Origin: Betaproteobacteria bacterium
GTDB lineage: Bacteria > Pseudomonadota > Gammaproteobacteria > Burkholderiales > Casimicrobiaceae
Length of the DNA stretch: 64,000 bases
Direction of reading: 5' to 3'
NCBI GenBank assembly: GCA_009778785.1
Contig: WRFN01000002.1
Coordinates: 62,001-126,000 of the forward strand
Made by a program: the position numbers and the translations under genes. Positions 46,347-54,846 of this stretch are shown piece by piece. The first letter of the stretch is position 1. Every line of letters starts with the position of its first letter. Below the pieces are notes generated by a model. It had not been told where the DNA came from, searched no databases, and saw nothing but the letters and a program-made list of their open reading frames with translations.

Positions 46347-47153
46347 TCACCACCACTGGTGAAAGTGATGCAACGGGCCGATGCCGTGCCCGACGTTCAA
46401 GCGATCCGCCTGTTCCAGCGCCTGAGTCAACCAGTCTTTGGCATCGCGCACCGTCGTTTTCCAGTCCGGCCGTTGCGGGCGTAACGCCGCCAGCGCCGCC
46501 GACAGCGTACAGCCGGTGCCGTGTGTATGGCGCGTCGGAATGCGCGGCGCGGTGAAGCGCCATTCTTCCTCTGCCGTCAACAGCCAGTCGGGACTTTCGT
46601 CGGTTTCCAGATGACCGCCTTTCATCAGCACGGCCTTCACACCGAGCGCAAGCAAAGCGCGACCTTGTTCGCACATCGTCATTTCGTCGGTTGCCATGTT
46701 GACGCCGAGCAACGCCGCCGCTTCGGGAAGGTTCGGCGTCACCATATCGGCGAGCGGCAGCAGCATTTCGCGCAATGCTCGCACGGCTTCCGGCGCCAGT
46801 AACGCATCGCCGCTTTTTGCCACCATCACGGTATCAAGCACGAACACCGGCGGTTGATAGCGCGCCAAACTCGCCGCCACAGCTTCGATAATGGAAGCGT
46901 TTGTCAGCATGCCGCACTTGGCGCTGTCAATGCGCAAATCGCTGAAAACGGAATCGCACTGCGCCGTCACAAAATCTGGCGTCACCGGAAAAACGCCCTG
47001 CACGCCTTGCGTGTTCTGCGCCGTCAGCGCCGTAATCACCGATGCGCCATACACGCCCAGCGCCGAGAAGGTTTTGAGATCGGCTTGAATGCCGGCGCCG
47101 CCGCCGGAATCAGAACCGGCGATGGTCAACACGTTAAAAATTTTTTTCATCAT
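46347..47153 (-). CDS. thiD: Hydroxymethylpyrimidine / phosphomethylpyrimidine kinase
   Basis: Phosphorylates HMP and HMP-P to HMP-PP for thiamine synthesis. 268 residues of the ribokinase fold: 'LTIAGSDSGGGAGIQADLKTFSALGVYGASVITALTAQNT' is the ThiD start, 'KCGML' and 'VLDTVMVAKSGDALL' follow, and the anion hole is 'RHTHGTGCTLSAALAA'. The C-terminus 'LNVGHGIGPLHHFHQWW' is typical. It is divergent from the TPP riboswitch-thiM-thiE unit and has no recognisable riboswitch of its own in the 185-bp space between. Confidence 0.95.
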   Translation of the reverse strand: MMKKIFNVLTIAGSDSGGGAGIQADLKTFSALGVYGASVITALTAQNTQGVQGVFPVTPDFVTAQCDSVFSDLRIDSAKCGMLTNASIIEAVAASLARYQPPVFVLDTVMVAKSGDALLAPEAVRALREMLLPLADMVTPNLPEAAALLGVNMATDEMTMCEQGRALLALGVKAVLMKGGHLETDESPDWLLTAEEEWRFTAPRIPTRHTHGTGCTLSAALAALRPQRPDWKTTVRDAKDWLTQALEQADRLNVGHGIGPLHHFHQWW

Positions 47154-47274
47154 GGGATGATTTTACTACGGGGTTTGCAAGGGCGCTTCGCAGGGAATGA
47201 CGACAAACGAGATCGTCATTGGTTCCCGCTTCTTGCTTTCGCGATGACAGACTCAATGAGAATGATAAAAGCCC

Positions 47275-47303
47275 TTGACGCCTTCGCGTTTCTTGCGCAA
47301 AAT
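47275..47303 (+). promoter_or_regulatory. Probable promoter of the riboswitch-thiM-thiE transcript
   Basis: TTGACG, a 17-nt spacer and CAAAAT, about 35 nt upstream of the riboswitch. Confidence 0.5.
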
Positions 47304-47338
47304 CACTGAAATCCAAGGCGTTGGAGCCTCGGAAAAAA

Positions 47339-47430
47339 GTGACTCGGGGTGTCCGTCGGCGAACGTATGCGAGGGACTGAGAACAGACCCGCACCACCTG
47401 ATCTGGTTCATGCCAGCGTAGGGAGGTCAC
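47339..47430 (+). promoter_or_regulatory. TPP riboswitch (THI element)
   Basis: Closed by 'gtgac/gtcac'. It contains the conserved 'CGGGGTG', 'ACTGAGA', 'ACCTGATCTGGTTCATGCCAGCGTAGGGA' landmarks of the TPP aptamer. Thiamine diphosphate binding should reduce thiM-thiE expression. No terminator hairpin with a long U-run is obvious after it. The 'cctcc' at 47449-47453 could pair with the 'gagagga' ribosome-binding region, so translational control is possible. Confidence 0.95.
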
Positions 47431-47484
47431 AGCGTAATTCCTTCTGTGCCTCCTTTCAGGTAATTTATTTTTTGAGAGGATTGA

Positions 47485-48312
47485 ATGGCGCAACATCTTT
47501 CATTTCAAACCGCTGCCCGTTATCAGCAGCGTGTTCGCGCGACGGCGCCGCTCGTGCATTGCATGACCAACGAGGTAGTCACCAACTGGACAGCCAATGT
47601 GTTGTTGGCGGCGGGCGCGTCACCGGCGATGCTGGCCGACGCCTCGGAAGCCGAAGTGTTCGCGGCAATCGCTTCGGCGTTGCTCATCAATCTTGGCACC
47701 TTGCACGTCGCGCAAACACAAGCGATGACGGCGGCAGTTGATGCGACGCGACGTTCGGGGAAACCGTGGGTGCTCGATCCGGTGGCGGTCGGCGTGCTGC
47801 CGCTCCGTACCAGATTCTGTCACGACCTGCTCGGCGAAAAGCCGACCGTGATTCGCGGCAACCCCTCGGAAATTCTGGCGCTGGCCGGAGAAGCGTCAGA
47901 AGTGCGCGGCCCCGACAGCACGCAAGGCAGCGATGACGCGCTGACCGCAGCGGAACGCCTCGCGCGCGACGTGAAAACCATCGTCGCGGTGACCGGCGCA
48001 ACGGATTACATCACCGACGGAAAACGCACGATTCGCGTCGATAACGGCCATCCGCTGTTGCAGCGCGTCACCGGCACCGGCTGCGCGCTGTCGGCGCTGG
48101 TGGCGGCCTATGTGTCAACAGCGTCAAACGAAGCGGAAGTTTTGGAAGCCGCCGCCAGCGCTTGCGCGGTTTTCTCCGTCGCCGGTGAAGAAGCCGCGCA
48201 GCTTGCCCATCACAAAGGCCCCGGAAGTTTCGCCGTCTATCTGCTCGACGCACTGGCGACGCTCGATGAAGCCATCCTCGAAAGAAAAATGCAAAGGAGA
48301 ATGCAAAAATGA
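47485..48312 (+). CDS. thiM: Hydroxyethylthiazole kinase
   Basis: Salvages thiazole alcohol (THZ) by phosphorylation. The 275-residue protein has 'VHCMTNEVVTNWTANVLLAAGASPAM' (the ThiM start), 'LLINLGTL', 'VLDPVAVGVLPLRTRF', 'VIRGNPSEILALAG' and the anion hole 'RVTGTGCALSALVAAY'. 'gagaggattga' provides the ribosome-binding site. It is first after the TPP riboswitch and overlaps thiE by 4 nt (ATGA). ThiM plus ThiE plus ThiD is the salvage set; no thiC or thiG is in the window. Confidence 0.96.
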   Translation: MAQHLSFQTAARYQQRVRATAPLVHCMTNEVVTNWTANVLLAAGASPAMLADASEAEVFAAIASALLINLGTLHVAQTQAMTAAVDATRRSGKPWVLDPVAVGVLPLRTRFCHDLLGEKPTVIRGNPSEILALAGEASEVRGPDSTQGSDDALTAAERLARDVKTIVAVTGATDYITDGKRTIRVDNGHPLLQRVTGTGCALSALVAAYVSTASNEAEVLEAAASACAVFSVAGEEAAQLAHHKGPGSFAVYLLDALATLDEAILERKMQRRMQK

Positions 48313-48971
48313 ACGCTACCATTTCCCGCGCGACATTCGATTTGTCGCTCTATCTGGTGCTCGATCCCGACATGTGCGGAGGCATCGCCGGTATGGTGCG
48401 CGTCACCGAAGCCGCCCTCAACGGCGGCGTTACCGTTGTGCAACTGCGCGCGCAGGGCTGGCGCAAACGCGCGTTTTGGGACGCGGCGCGCATGCTGCAA
48501 CCGCTGTGCCGGTCACACCGCGTGCCGCTCATCATCAACGATCACGTTGACGTGGCGTTGGCGATAGATGCCGACGGCGTTCATATCGGCCAGAAAGATC
48601 TACCAGCGAATGAAGCGCGACGTTTGCTGGGCGATAAAAAAATTCTTGGCGTTTCGGTCTCGAACGCGCAAGAGTGGCGCGAGGTCGAAGCGGGCGCGGT
48701 GGACTACATCGGCGTCGGCCCCGTGTGGCTGACGGCCACCAAGCCCGAAGCCGGACCGGCGCTCGGCATCGACGGGTTGCGCGCGTTGCTGACGACGATG
48801 AAATCATCGACAACGACAATGCGAACGGTGGCCATCGGCGGCATCAACGTCAACAACGCGCGGAGCGTGATGGGTACGGGCGTCGATGGCATCGCGGTGG
48901 TGTCGGCCATTTGCGCCGGCGACGCGCCGGAAGAAGCGGCACGGGCGTTGTGCGAAGTGATTGGGGGATAG
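48309..48971 (+). CDS. thiE: Thiamine-phosphate synthase
   Basis: Joins HMP-PP and thiazole phosphate to make thiamine monophosphate. 220-residue TIM barrel with 'YLVLDPDMCGG', 'NGGVTVVQLRAQGWRKRAF', 'LIINDHVDVALAIDADGVHIGQKDLP', 'ILGVSVSNAQEWREVEAGAVDYIGVGPVWLTATKP' and 'AIGGINVNNA'. The substrate loop has 'RAQGWRKRAF' where many ThiE proteins read 'R.K......'. It overlaps thiM by ATGA, so is translationally coupled and under the same riboswitch. Confidence 0.95.
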   Translation: MNATISRATFDLSLYLVLDPDMCGGIAGMVRVTEAALNGGVTVVQLRAQGWRKRAFWDAARMLQPLCRSHRVPLIINDHVDVALAIDADGVHIGQKDLPANEARRLLGDKKILGVSVSNAQEWREVEAGAVDYIGVGPVWLTATKPEAGPALGIDGLRALLTTMKSSTTTMRTVAIGGINVNNARSVMGTGVDGIAVVSAICAGDAPEEAARALCEVIGG

Positions 48972-49097
48972 AAGGCGCGGATCACGGATGGGCGCAATGA
49001 TCCATCATACATCTAGTTCACGGTTTCCCGATCCCCACGAACGGGCGGCTCTGCGTCTTTCCGCCGTCGTGACCGCAGAAAAAGATGACCTCTTTCT

Positions 49098-49242
49098 AAA
49101 AAAAAAGCAAAGGAAAAAAAACAAGAGAATGTAGCCGTGGAGGGGCGCGCACCCCGAGCTCGACTTGCGTCTTATCGGTTTCCCTCATTGGTTACCCTAC
49201 TTCCCGTCAGCGACCTCGCGACTTTCTGACGTCACGGCTACA
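49098..49242 (-). ncRNA. Candidate structured RNA with closed 10-bp terminal stem
   Basis: Perfect complementary ends 'tgtagccgtg' (49130-49139) and 'cacggctaca' (49233-49242) enclose about 93 nt with internal hairpins 'gggg/cccc' (49142-49155) and 'gtcag/ctgac' (49206-49230). On the minus strand there is also a possible GNRA-capped 'gac-gcaa-gtc'. Read on the minus strand the closing stem is followed within 9 nt by eight T ('ttctcttgtttttttt'), like an RNA 3' end. No reading frame is present and I cannot match a known family. The rest of the 48972-49750 spacer holds only repeats and the prpC promoter. Confidence 0.4.
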
Positions 49243-49302
49243 GCGCCAGACTACGACAATTGAAAAGGATTTGCAAGTGTCCACCATCGAAATCACCGAG
49301 CA

Positions 49303-49326
49303 GGGCGGCAGAATGCCGCCCCTACG
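49303..49326. repeat. 'GGGCGGCAGAATGCCGCCCCTAC' palindrome, copy 4
   Basis: An exact match to copy 2 at 22.2 kb over 23 bases. Confidence 0.75.
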
Positions 49327-49581
49327 ACCCCACCGCCGACAAATCCAGCCACCCCTCCTCTGGAGGGAAATTTCCCCTGTTGTCATTGCAAGCGAAGCAA
49401 CCGCAATAAAAACAAGGACAATGAAGCCGTCAGAGAATACCCAACCGATTTCTTCATGGAGAGTCCTTCATGTCGGCAGAAAACCGGAATCATTTTATAT
49501 CTTTTGCCGACGCCTACAACGGGGGAATAGGACAGATCGCGTCTGCCGGGGGTGCGTTGAACGGTTCTTAACCATTTGAAT

Positions 49582-49643
49582 TAAGCCTGTCGAAGCCCCG
49601 AAATACCTCTTTCGTTCTTCGACAAAATCAGGGCGAATGGAAT
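49582..49643. repeat. REP-like element pair
   Basis: 'aagcctgtcgaagcccc' and 'ttcgttcttcgacaaaatcagggcgaatgg' are two diverged, oppositely oriented copies just upstream of the prpC promoter. Confidence 0.6.
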
Positions 49644-49653
49644 AAATTAGCCC

Positions 49654-49681
49654 TTGACAAAGGAAGCCTCTTCTATAGAAT
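49654..49681 (+). promoter_or_regulatory. Strong sigma70-like promoter of the prp operon
   Basis: Consensus TTGACA, a 16-nt spacer and TAGAAT, placing the start about 60 nt before the prpC ATG. Confidence 0.65.
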
Positions 49682-49750
49682 AAAATGGTTGTCATTGGCG
49701 CCTACGGCTGCCCCTTCACCCTATCATTTTTGTTCGATCAAGGAGACCGC

Positions 49751-50917
49751 ATGACTGCTACTAAGGAAGCTGCCACGCCGGCAGGTTTCAAACCCAAAAA
49801 ATCGGTGGCCCTTTCCGGCGTTGTCGCCGGCAACACGGCCTTGTGTACCGTCGGGCGTTCCGGCAACGATCTGCATTATCGCGGTTACGACATTTTGGAC
49901 ATCGCCGAAGTTTGCGAGTTCGAAGAAATCGCTTATCTGCTGGTGCATGAAAAGATGCCCACGGTGGCCGAATTGCGCGCCTACAAGAATCACCTCAAGT
50001 CCATGCGCGGCATTCCGGCCAGCGTCAAGGCGATTCTGGAAAACATTCCCGCCAGCGCTCACCCGATGGACGTGATGCGTACCGGCGCTTCGGCTTTAGG
50101 TTGTGTGCTCCCCGAAAAGGACGATCACAATCTGGCGGGCGCGCGCGACATCGCCGACCGTTTGATGGCATCGTTCGGTTCGATCCTGTTGTACTGGTAT
50201 CACTGGAGCACGAACGGCAAGCGGATCGACGTTGAAACGGACGATGATTCCATCGGCGGCCACTTCCTGCACTTGCTGCATGGTCGCAAACCGTCAGCGG
50301 AGTGGGTTCGCGCGATGCACACCTCGCTCATTCTGTACGCAGAGCACGAGTTCAACGCTTCCACTTTCACGTCGCGTGTGATTGCGGGAACGGGCAGCGA
50401 TATGTACTCGGCCATCTCCGGCGCGGTCGGCGCACTGCGCGGGCCGAAACACGGCGGCGCCAACGAAGTGGCTTTTGAAATCCAGAAGCGCTACGAAAAT
50501 CCCGATCAAGCCGAAGCGGACATTCGTCGTCGCGTCGAAGCCAAAGAAGTGGTGATCGGCTTCGGCCATCCGGTTTACACGGTGGGCGATCCGCGCAACG
50601 TGGTCATCAAAGGCGTGGCGAAACGTCTCTCCGACGAAGCCGGATCGACCCAGATGTACGACATTGCCGAGCGGCTCGAATCGGTGATGTGGGAAATCAA
50701 AAAGATGTTCCCCAATCTGGATTGGTTCAGCGCCGTGAGCTATCACATGATGGGTGTACCGACCTCGATGTTCACGCCGCTGTTCGTGATTTCGCGCACC
50801 AGCGGTTGGGCGGCGCACGTGATCGAGCAACGCATCGACAACAAGATCATTCGCCCGAGCGCTAATTACACCGGCCCTGAAAATCTGAAGGTTGTTCCCA
50901 TCGACAAACGGAAATGA
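49751..50917 (+). CDS. prpC: 2-methylcitrate synthase
   Basis: Condenses propionyl-CoA with oxaloacetate to 2-methylcitrate. The 388 residues are of the short citrate-synthase type; '[37 protein letters not shown]' is the PrpC-type N-terminus. Active-site blocks: '[15 protein letters not shown]', '[16 protein letters not shown]' and '[14 protein letters not shown]'. ATG 49751 has 'caaggag' upstream; the track begins 22 codons earlier. It is first in prpC-acnD-prpF-lyase behind a near-consensus promoter. No prpR regulator gene lies next to it. Confidence 0.95.
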   Translation: MTATKEAATPAGFKPKKSVALSGVVAGNTALCTVGRSGNDLHYRGYDILDIAEVCEFEEIAYLLVHEKMPTVAELRAYKNHLKSMRGIPASVKAILENIPASAHPMDVMRTGASALGCVLPEKDDHNLAGARDIADRLMASFGSILLYWYHWSTNGKRIDVETDDDSIGGHFLHLLHGRKPSAEWVRAMHTSLILYAEHEFNASTFTSRVIAGTGSDMYSAISGAVGALRGPKHGGANEVAFEIQKRYENPDQAEADIRRRVEAKEVVIGFGHPVYTVGDPRNVVIKGVAKRLSDEAGSTQMYDIAERLESVMWEIKKMFPNLDWFSAVSYHMMGVPTSMFTPLFVISRTSGWAAHVIEQRIDNKIIRPSANYTGPENLKVVPIDKRK

Positions 50918-50938
50918 TCCGTTGTTGGAATGTCTCTC

Positions 50939-50976
50939 TGCCGGAGGCGACTTTGTCGCTTCCGGCAAAATTTTTT
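50939..50976 (+). terminator. Terminator-like hairpin between prpC and acnD
   Basis: A 13-bp stem ('tgccggaggcgac' with 'gtcgcttccggca', one G-T) and a three-base loop, followed by 'aaatttttt', 22 nt after the prpC stop and 14 nt before the acnD ATG. It may lower transcription into acnD or stabilise prpC mRNA. Confidence 0.7.
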
Positions 50977-50989
50977 ATTCTCACGCCTT

Positions 50990-53626
50990 ATGAATCACCT
51001 CTATCGCCAATCCCTCCCGGGCACTGATCTGGATTACTTCAACGCCCGTCAAGCCGTCAATGCCTTGCAACCGGGCGCGTGGGCCAAGCTGCCCTACACC
51101 GCTCGCGTGCATGCCGAAAACCTCGTGCGTTGCGCCGACCCCGTCCATTTAAACGATTATCTCACCCAACTGATCGAGCGTCGCCGCGATCTGGATTTTC
51201 CGTGGTTTCCGGTGCGCGTGGTGTGTCACGATATTCTGGGACAAACCGCGCTGGTGGACTTGGCCGGCCTGCGCGACGCCATCGCGGCGCAAGGCGGCGA
51301 CCCGGCGGCGGTGAATCCCGTCGTGCCGGTGCAACTCATCGTCGATCACTCGCTGGCCGTCGAGTGCGGCGGCTTTGATCCTGACGCCTTCCGAAAAAAT
51401 CGGGAGATCGAGGATCGCCGCAATGAAGACCGCTTCCACTTCATCGAGTGGACCAAGCGCGCTTTCGACAACGTGGATGTGATTCCGGCGGGCAACGGCA
51501 TCATGCACCAGATCAATCTGGAAAAAATGTCGCCGGTGGTTTATGTGCGCGACGGCGTGGCGTTCCCCGACACTTGCGTCGGCACCGACAGCCACACGCC
51601 ACACGTCGATGCGCTCGGCGTGATCGCCGTCGGCGTCGGCGGACTGGAAGCGGAAAACGTGATGCTGGGCCGCGCTTCGTGGATGCGGTTGCCCGACATT
51701 GTCGGCGTCGAACTGAGTGGTCGTCGTCAACCCGGCATCACCGCCACTGACGTGGTGCTGGCCTTGACCGAATTTTTGCGCCAACAAAAAGTAGTCGGTG
51801 CCTATGTCGAGTTCTACGGCGAAGGCGCCGGAAATTTATCGATCGGCGACCGCGCTACCATCTCCAACATGTGCCCGGAGTACGGCGCTACCGCCGCGCT
51901 GTTCTACATCGACTCGCAAACCATCGACTATCTGAAACTCACCGGTCGCAACGACGCGCAAGTGAAGCTGGTTGAGAACTACGCCAAAACCGCCGGTTTC
52001 TGGGCGAACGATCTCAAGACCGCGCAGTACGAGCGCGTGTTGAAGTTCGACCTCTCCACAGTGGTGCGCAACATGGCCGGTCCCTCGAACCCGCATCGGC
52101 GCTTGCCGACTTCGGCCTTGCGCGAGCGCGGCATCGCGGTGGATCTGGACAAGGCGCGCGCCGAAGAAGCGCAAGGCTTGCTGCCCGACGGCGCGGTCAT
52201 CATCGCCGCCATCACCAGTTGCACCAACACCAGCAACCCGCGCAACGTGATCGCCGCTGCGCTCCTGGCGCGCAACGCCAACGCGCGCGGACTGACGCGC
52301 AAGCCCTGGGTTAAAACGTCGTTAGCGCCCGGCTCGAAAACCGTCGATCTTTATCTGAAAGAAGCGAATCTGCTGGCCGATCTGGAAAAACTCGGCTTCG
52401 GCATCGTCGCCTTTGCCTGTACCACTTGCAACGGCATGAGCGGCGCGCTCGATCCGAAGATTCAGCAGGAGATTATCGCGCGCGATCTGTACGCCACCGC
52501 CGTGCTCTCCGGCAATCGCAATTTCGACGGCCGCATCCACCCGTACGCCAAACAAGCGTTTCTGGCCTCGCCGCCGCTGGTGGTGGCCTACGCCATCGCC
52601 GGCACCGTGCGCTTCGACATCGAACAAGATGTGCTGGGTACGGATGCGCAGGGCAAACCGGTGCGTTTGAAAGACATCTGGCCGACCGACGAAGAAATCG
52701 ACGCCATCGTCAAAGCGAGCGTCAAGCCCGAAATGTTCCGTCAGGTTTATGAGCCGATGTTTGCCGCGCGTGTTGACAGTGGCGCCGCGAGCAACGCCAA
52801 GGTCAGCCCGCAATACGACTGGCGACCGCAGTCCACCTACATCCGTCGTCCGCCGTACTGGGACACCGAAGGCATGGGCGCGCTGGCCGCCAATCCGCGC
52901 ACGCTCAAGGGCATGCGCCCGCTGGCTTTGCTGCCCGACAACATCACCACCGATCACCTCTCGCCCTCCAACGCCATCATGATGAACTCGGCGGCGGGCG
53001 AATACCTGCACAAGATGGGCTTGCCGGAGGAAGACTTCAATTCCTACGCCACCCATCGCGGCGATCATTTGACCGCGATGCGCGCCACCTTCGCCAATCC
53101 CACACTGAAAAACGAAATGGTGCGCAACGCCGACGGCAGCGTCAAAGCCGGTTCACTGGCGCGCGTCGAACCGGAAGGCCAAGTGGTGCGCATGTGGGAA
53201 GCGATTGAAACGTACCTGAACCGCAAGCAGCCGCTCATCGTGATTGCCGGAACGGATTACGGTCAGGGTTCCAGCCGCGACTGGGCCGCCAAAGGCGTCC
53301 GCCTCGCCGGCGTCGAGACAGTGGTGGCCGAAAGTTTCGAGCGCATTCACCGCACCAACTTGATCGGAATGGGCGTACTGCCTCTGGAGTTCAAGCCCGG
53401 TTCCAACCGATTGACGCTTCAACTCGACGGCACCGAAACCTACGATGTCGAAGGCGAATTGGCGCCGCGCGCTGAACTGACGCTGGCGGTTCATCGTCGA
53501 AACGGCAAGACTGAGCGCGTGCCGGTCATCTGCCGCCTCGATACCGCCGAGGAAGTTTCGGTCTATAAAGCCGGTGGCGTTCTGCAACGCTTCGCGCAGG
53601 ATTTTCTGGCCTCGGCAACGGCTTAA
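50990..53626 (+). CDS. acnD: Fe/S-dependent 2-methylisocitrate dehydratase
   Basis: Dehydrates 2-methylcitrate; AcnD works with PrpF, replacing PrpD. At 878 residues it is an AcnA-type aconitase with AcnD-specific features ('YRQSLPGTDLDYFNARQAVNALQPGAW'). The 4Fe-4S cysteines are in 'AITSCTNTSNPRNVI' and 'FACTTCNGMSGALDP'; 'CVGTDSHTPHVDALGVIAVGVGGLEAE' and 'AGTDYGQGSSRDWAAKG' are the other core blocks. ATG 50990 has no recognisable Shine-Dalgarno and lies just behind a terminator-like hairpin, so initiation efficiency is uncertain. prpF follows after 17 nt. Confidence 0.95.
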   Translation: MNHLYRQSLPGTDLDYFNARQAVNALQPGAWAKLPYTARVHAENLVRCADPVHLNDYLTQLIERRRDLDFPWFPVRVVCHDILGQTALVDLAGLRDAIAAQGGDPAAVNPVVPVQLIVDHSLAVECGGFDPDAFRKNREIEDRRNEDRFHFIEWTKRAFDNVDVIPAGNGIMHQINLEKMSPVVYVRDGVAFPDTCVGTDSHTPHVDALGVIAVGVGGLEAENVMLGRASWMRLPDIVGVELSGRRQPGITATDVVLALTEFLRQQKVVGAYVEFYGEGAGNLSIGDRATISNMCPEYGATAALFYIDSQTIDYLKLTGRNDAQVKLVENYAKTAGFWANDLKTAQYERVLKFDLSTVVRNMAGPSNPHRRLPTSALRERGIAVDLDKARAEEAQGLLPDGAVIIAAITSCTNTSNPRNVIAAALLARNANARGLTRKPWVKTSLAPGSKTVDLYLKEANLLADLEKLGFGIVAFACTTCNGMSGALDPKIQQEIIARDLYATAVLSGNRNFDGRIHPYAKQAFLASPPLVVAYAIAGTVRFDIEQDVLGTDAQGKPVRLKDIWPTDEEIDAIVKASVKPEMFRQVYEPMFAARVDSGAASNAKVSPQYDWRPQSTYIRRPPYWDTEGMGALAANPRTLKGMRPLALLPDNITTDHLSPSNAIMMNSAAGEYLHKMGLPEEDFNSYATHRGDHLTAMRATFANPTLKNEMVRNADGSVKAGSLARVEPEGQVVRMWEAIETYLNRKQPLIVIAGTDYGQGSSRDWAAKGVRLAGVETVVAESFERIHRTNLIGMGVLPLEFKPGSNRLTLQLDGTETYDVEGELAPRAELTLAVHRRNGKTERVPVICRLDTAEEVSVYKAGGVLQRFAQDFLASATA

Positions 53627-53643
53627 ATAAAACAGGAGTCAAC

Positions 53644-54831
53644 ATGGCATTCCCTCCCCAGATCAAAATTCCCGCCACCTACATGCGCGGCGGCACCAGC
53701 AAGGGCGTCTTTTTCCGTTTGCAGGATTTGCCCGAACCGGCGCGTCAGCCTGGCGCTGCGCGCGATGCGCTGCTGATGCGCGTGGTCGGCAGTCCCGATC
53801 CCTATGGAAAACAAATCGACGGCATGGGCGGCGCGACTTCCAGCACCAGCAAGACGGTGATTCTCTCGAAAAGCGCGCGCCCCGATCACGATGTCGATTA
53901 TCTGTTCGGACAAGTCGCCATCGACAAAGCGCTGGTGGACTGGTCGGGCAACTGCGGCAATCTCTCTGCCGCTGTCGGCCCTTTTGCGATTGCCAACGGC
54001 CTGCTGCCGTCTGAGCGCATTCCGCGTGACGGATTGTGCACGGTGCGAATCTGGCAAGCCAACATCAACAAAACTATCATCGCTCATGTGCCGATCACGA
54101 ACGGTCAGGTGCAGGAAACCGGCGACTTTGAGCTCGACGGCGTCACCTTCCCCGCCGCTGAGGTACAACTGGAATTTCTCGATCCTGCCGACGAAGGCGA
54201 AGACGGCGGTTCCATGTTTCCCACCGGGCGACTGGTCGATGATCTGGAAGTGCCGAACGTGGGTACGTTCAAGGCCACGTTGATCAACGCCGGTATCCCG
54301 ACCATTTTTCTCAACGCACAAGACATCGGCTACACCGGAACCGAACTGCAAAGCGTCATCAATGGCGACAAAAAGGCGCTGGAGCGCTTTGAAACCATTC
54401 GGGCGTGGGGCGCTGTGAAGATGGGACTCATCAAGGACATCGCCGAAGCCGCCACGCGACAACACACGCCGAAAGTTGCCTTCGTCGCGCCGCCGCGAGA
54501 CTATGTGGCCTCCAGCGGCAAAGCGATTGCCGCGAGTGACGTGGATTTGCTGGTACGCGCCCTCTCGATGGGGCAACTGCATCACGCGATGATGGGTACG
54601 GCGGCGGTTGCCATCGGCACGGCGGCGGCGGTACCCGGTACACTCGTCAACCTCGCGGCGGGCGGCGGCACCCGCAACGCCGTTCGCTTCGGCCACCCTT
54701 CCGGCACGCTCAGAGTCGGCGCAGAAGTGAAGGAAGAAGGCGGCCAATGGGTCGTCACCAAAGTTCTGATGAGTCGCAACGCCCGCGTGCTGATGGAAGG
54801 CTTCGTGCGCATCCCTTACAACAGTTTTTAA
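53644..54831 (+). CDS. prpF: 2-methylaconitate cis-trans isomerase
   Basis: Isomerises the product of AcnD so that an aconitase can rehydrate it to 2-methylisocitrate. 395 residues of the PrpF/diaminopimelate-epimerase-like fold: 'IPATYMRGGTSKGVFFRLQDLP', 'GSPDPYGKQIDGMGGATSSTSKTVIL' and 'VDWSGNCGNLSAAVGPFAI' carry the conserved Gly-rich and cysteine regions. A good 'caggag' ribosome-binding site precedes it. AcnD and PrpF are always functionally paired, which supports both names. AcnB at 4.3 kb could provide the final hydration. Confidence 0.95.
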   Translation: MAFPPQIKIPATYMRGGTSKGVFFRLQDLPEPARQPGAARDALLMRVVGSPDPYGKQIDGMGGATSSTSKTVILSKSARPDHDVDYLFGQVAIDKALVDWSGNCGNLSAAVGPFAIANGLLPSERIPRDGLCTVRIWQANINKTIIAHVPITNGQVQETGDFELDGVTFPAAEVQLEFLDPADEGEDGGSMFPTGRLVDDLEVPNVGTFKATLINAGIPTIFLNAQDIGYTGTELQSVINGDKKALERFETIRAWGAVKMGLIKDIAEAATRQHTPKVAFVAPPRDYVASSGKAIAASDVDLLVRALSMGQLHHAMMGTAAVAIGTAAAVPGTLVNLAAGGGTRNAVRFGHPSGTLRVGAEVKEEGGQWVVTKVLMSRNARVLMEGFVRIPYNSF

Positions 54832-54846
54832 TGATCTGAAAACACC

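Noticed and set aside
49098-49242. c-di-GMP (GEMM-I) riboswitch for the structured region
   Set aside because: The minus strand has 'GGGAAACC' and 'GACGCAAG', superficially similar, but the order and P2 hairpin of GEMM-I are not present and no gene lies downstream on that strand.
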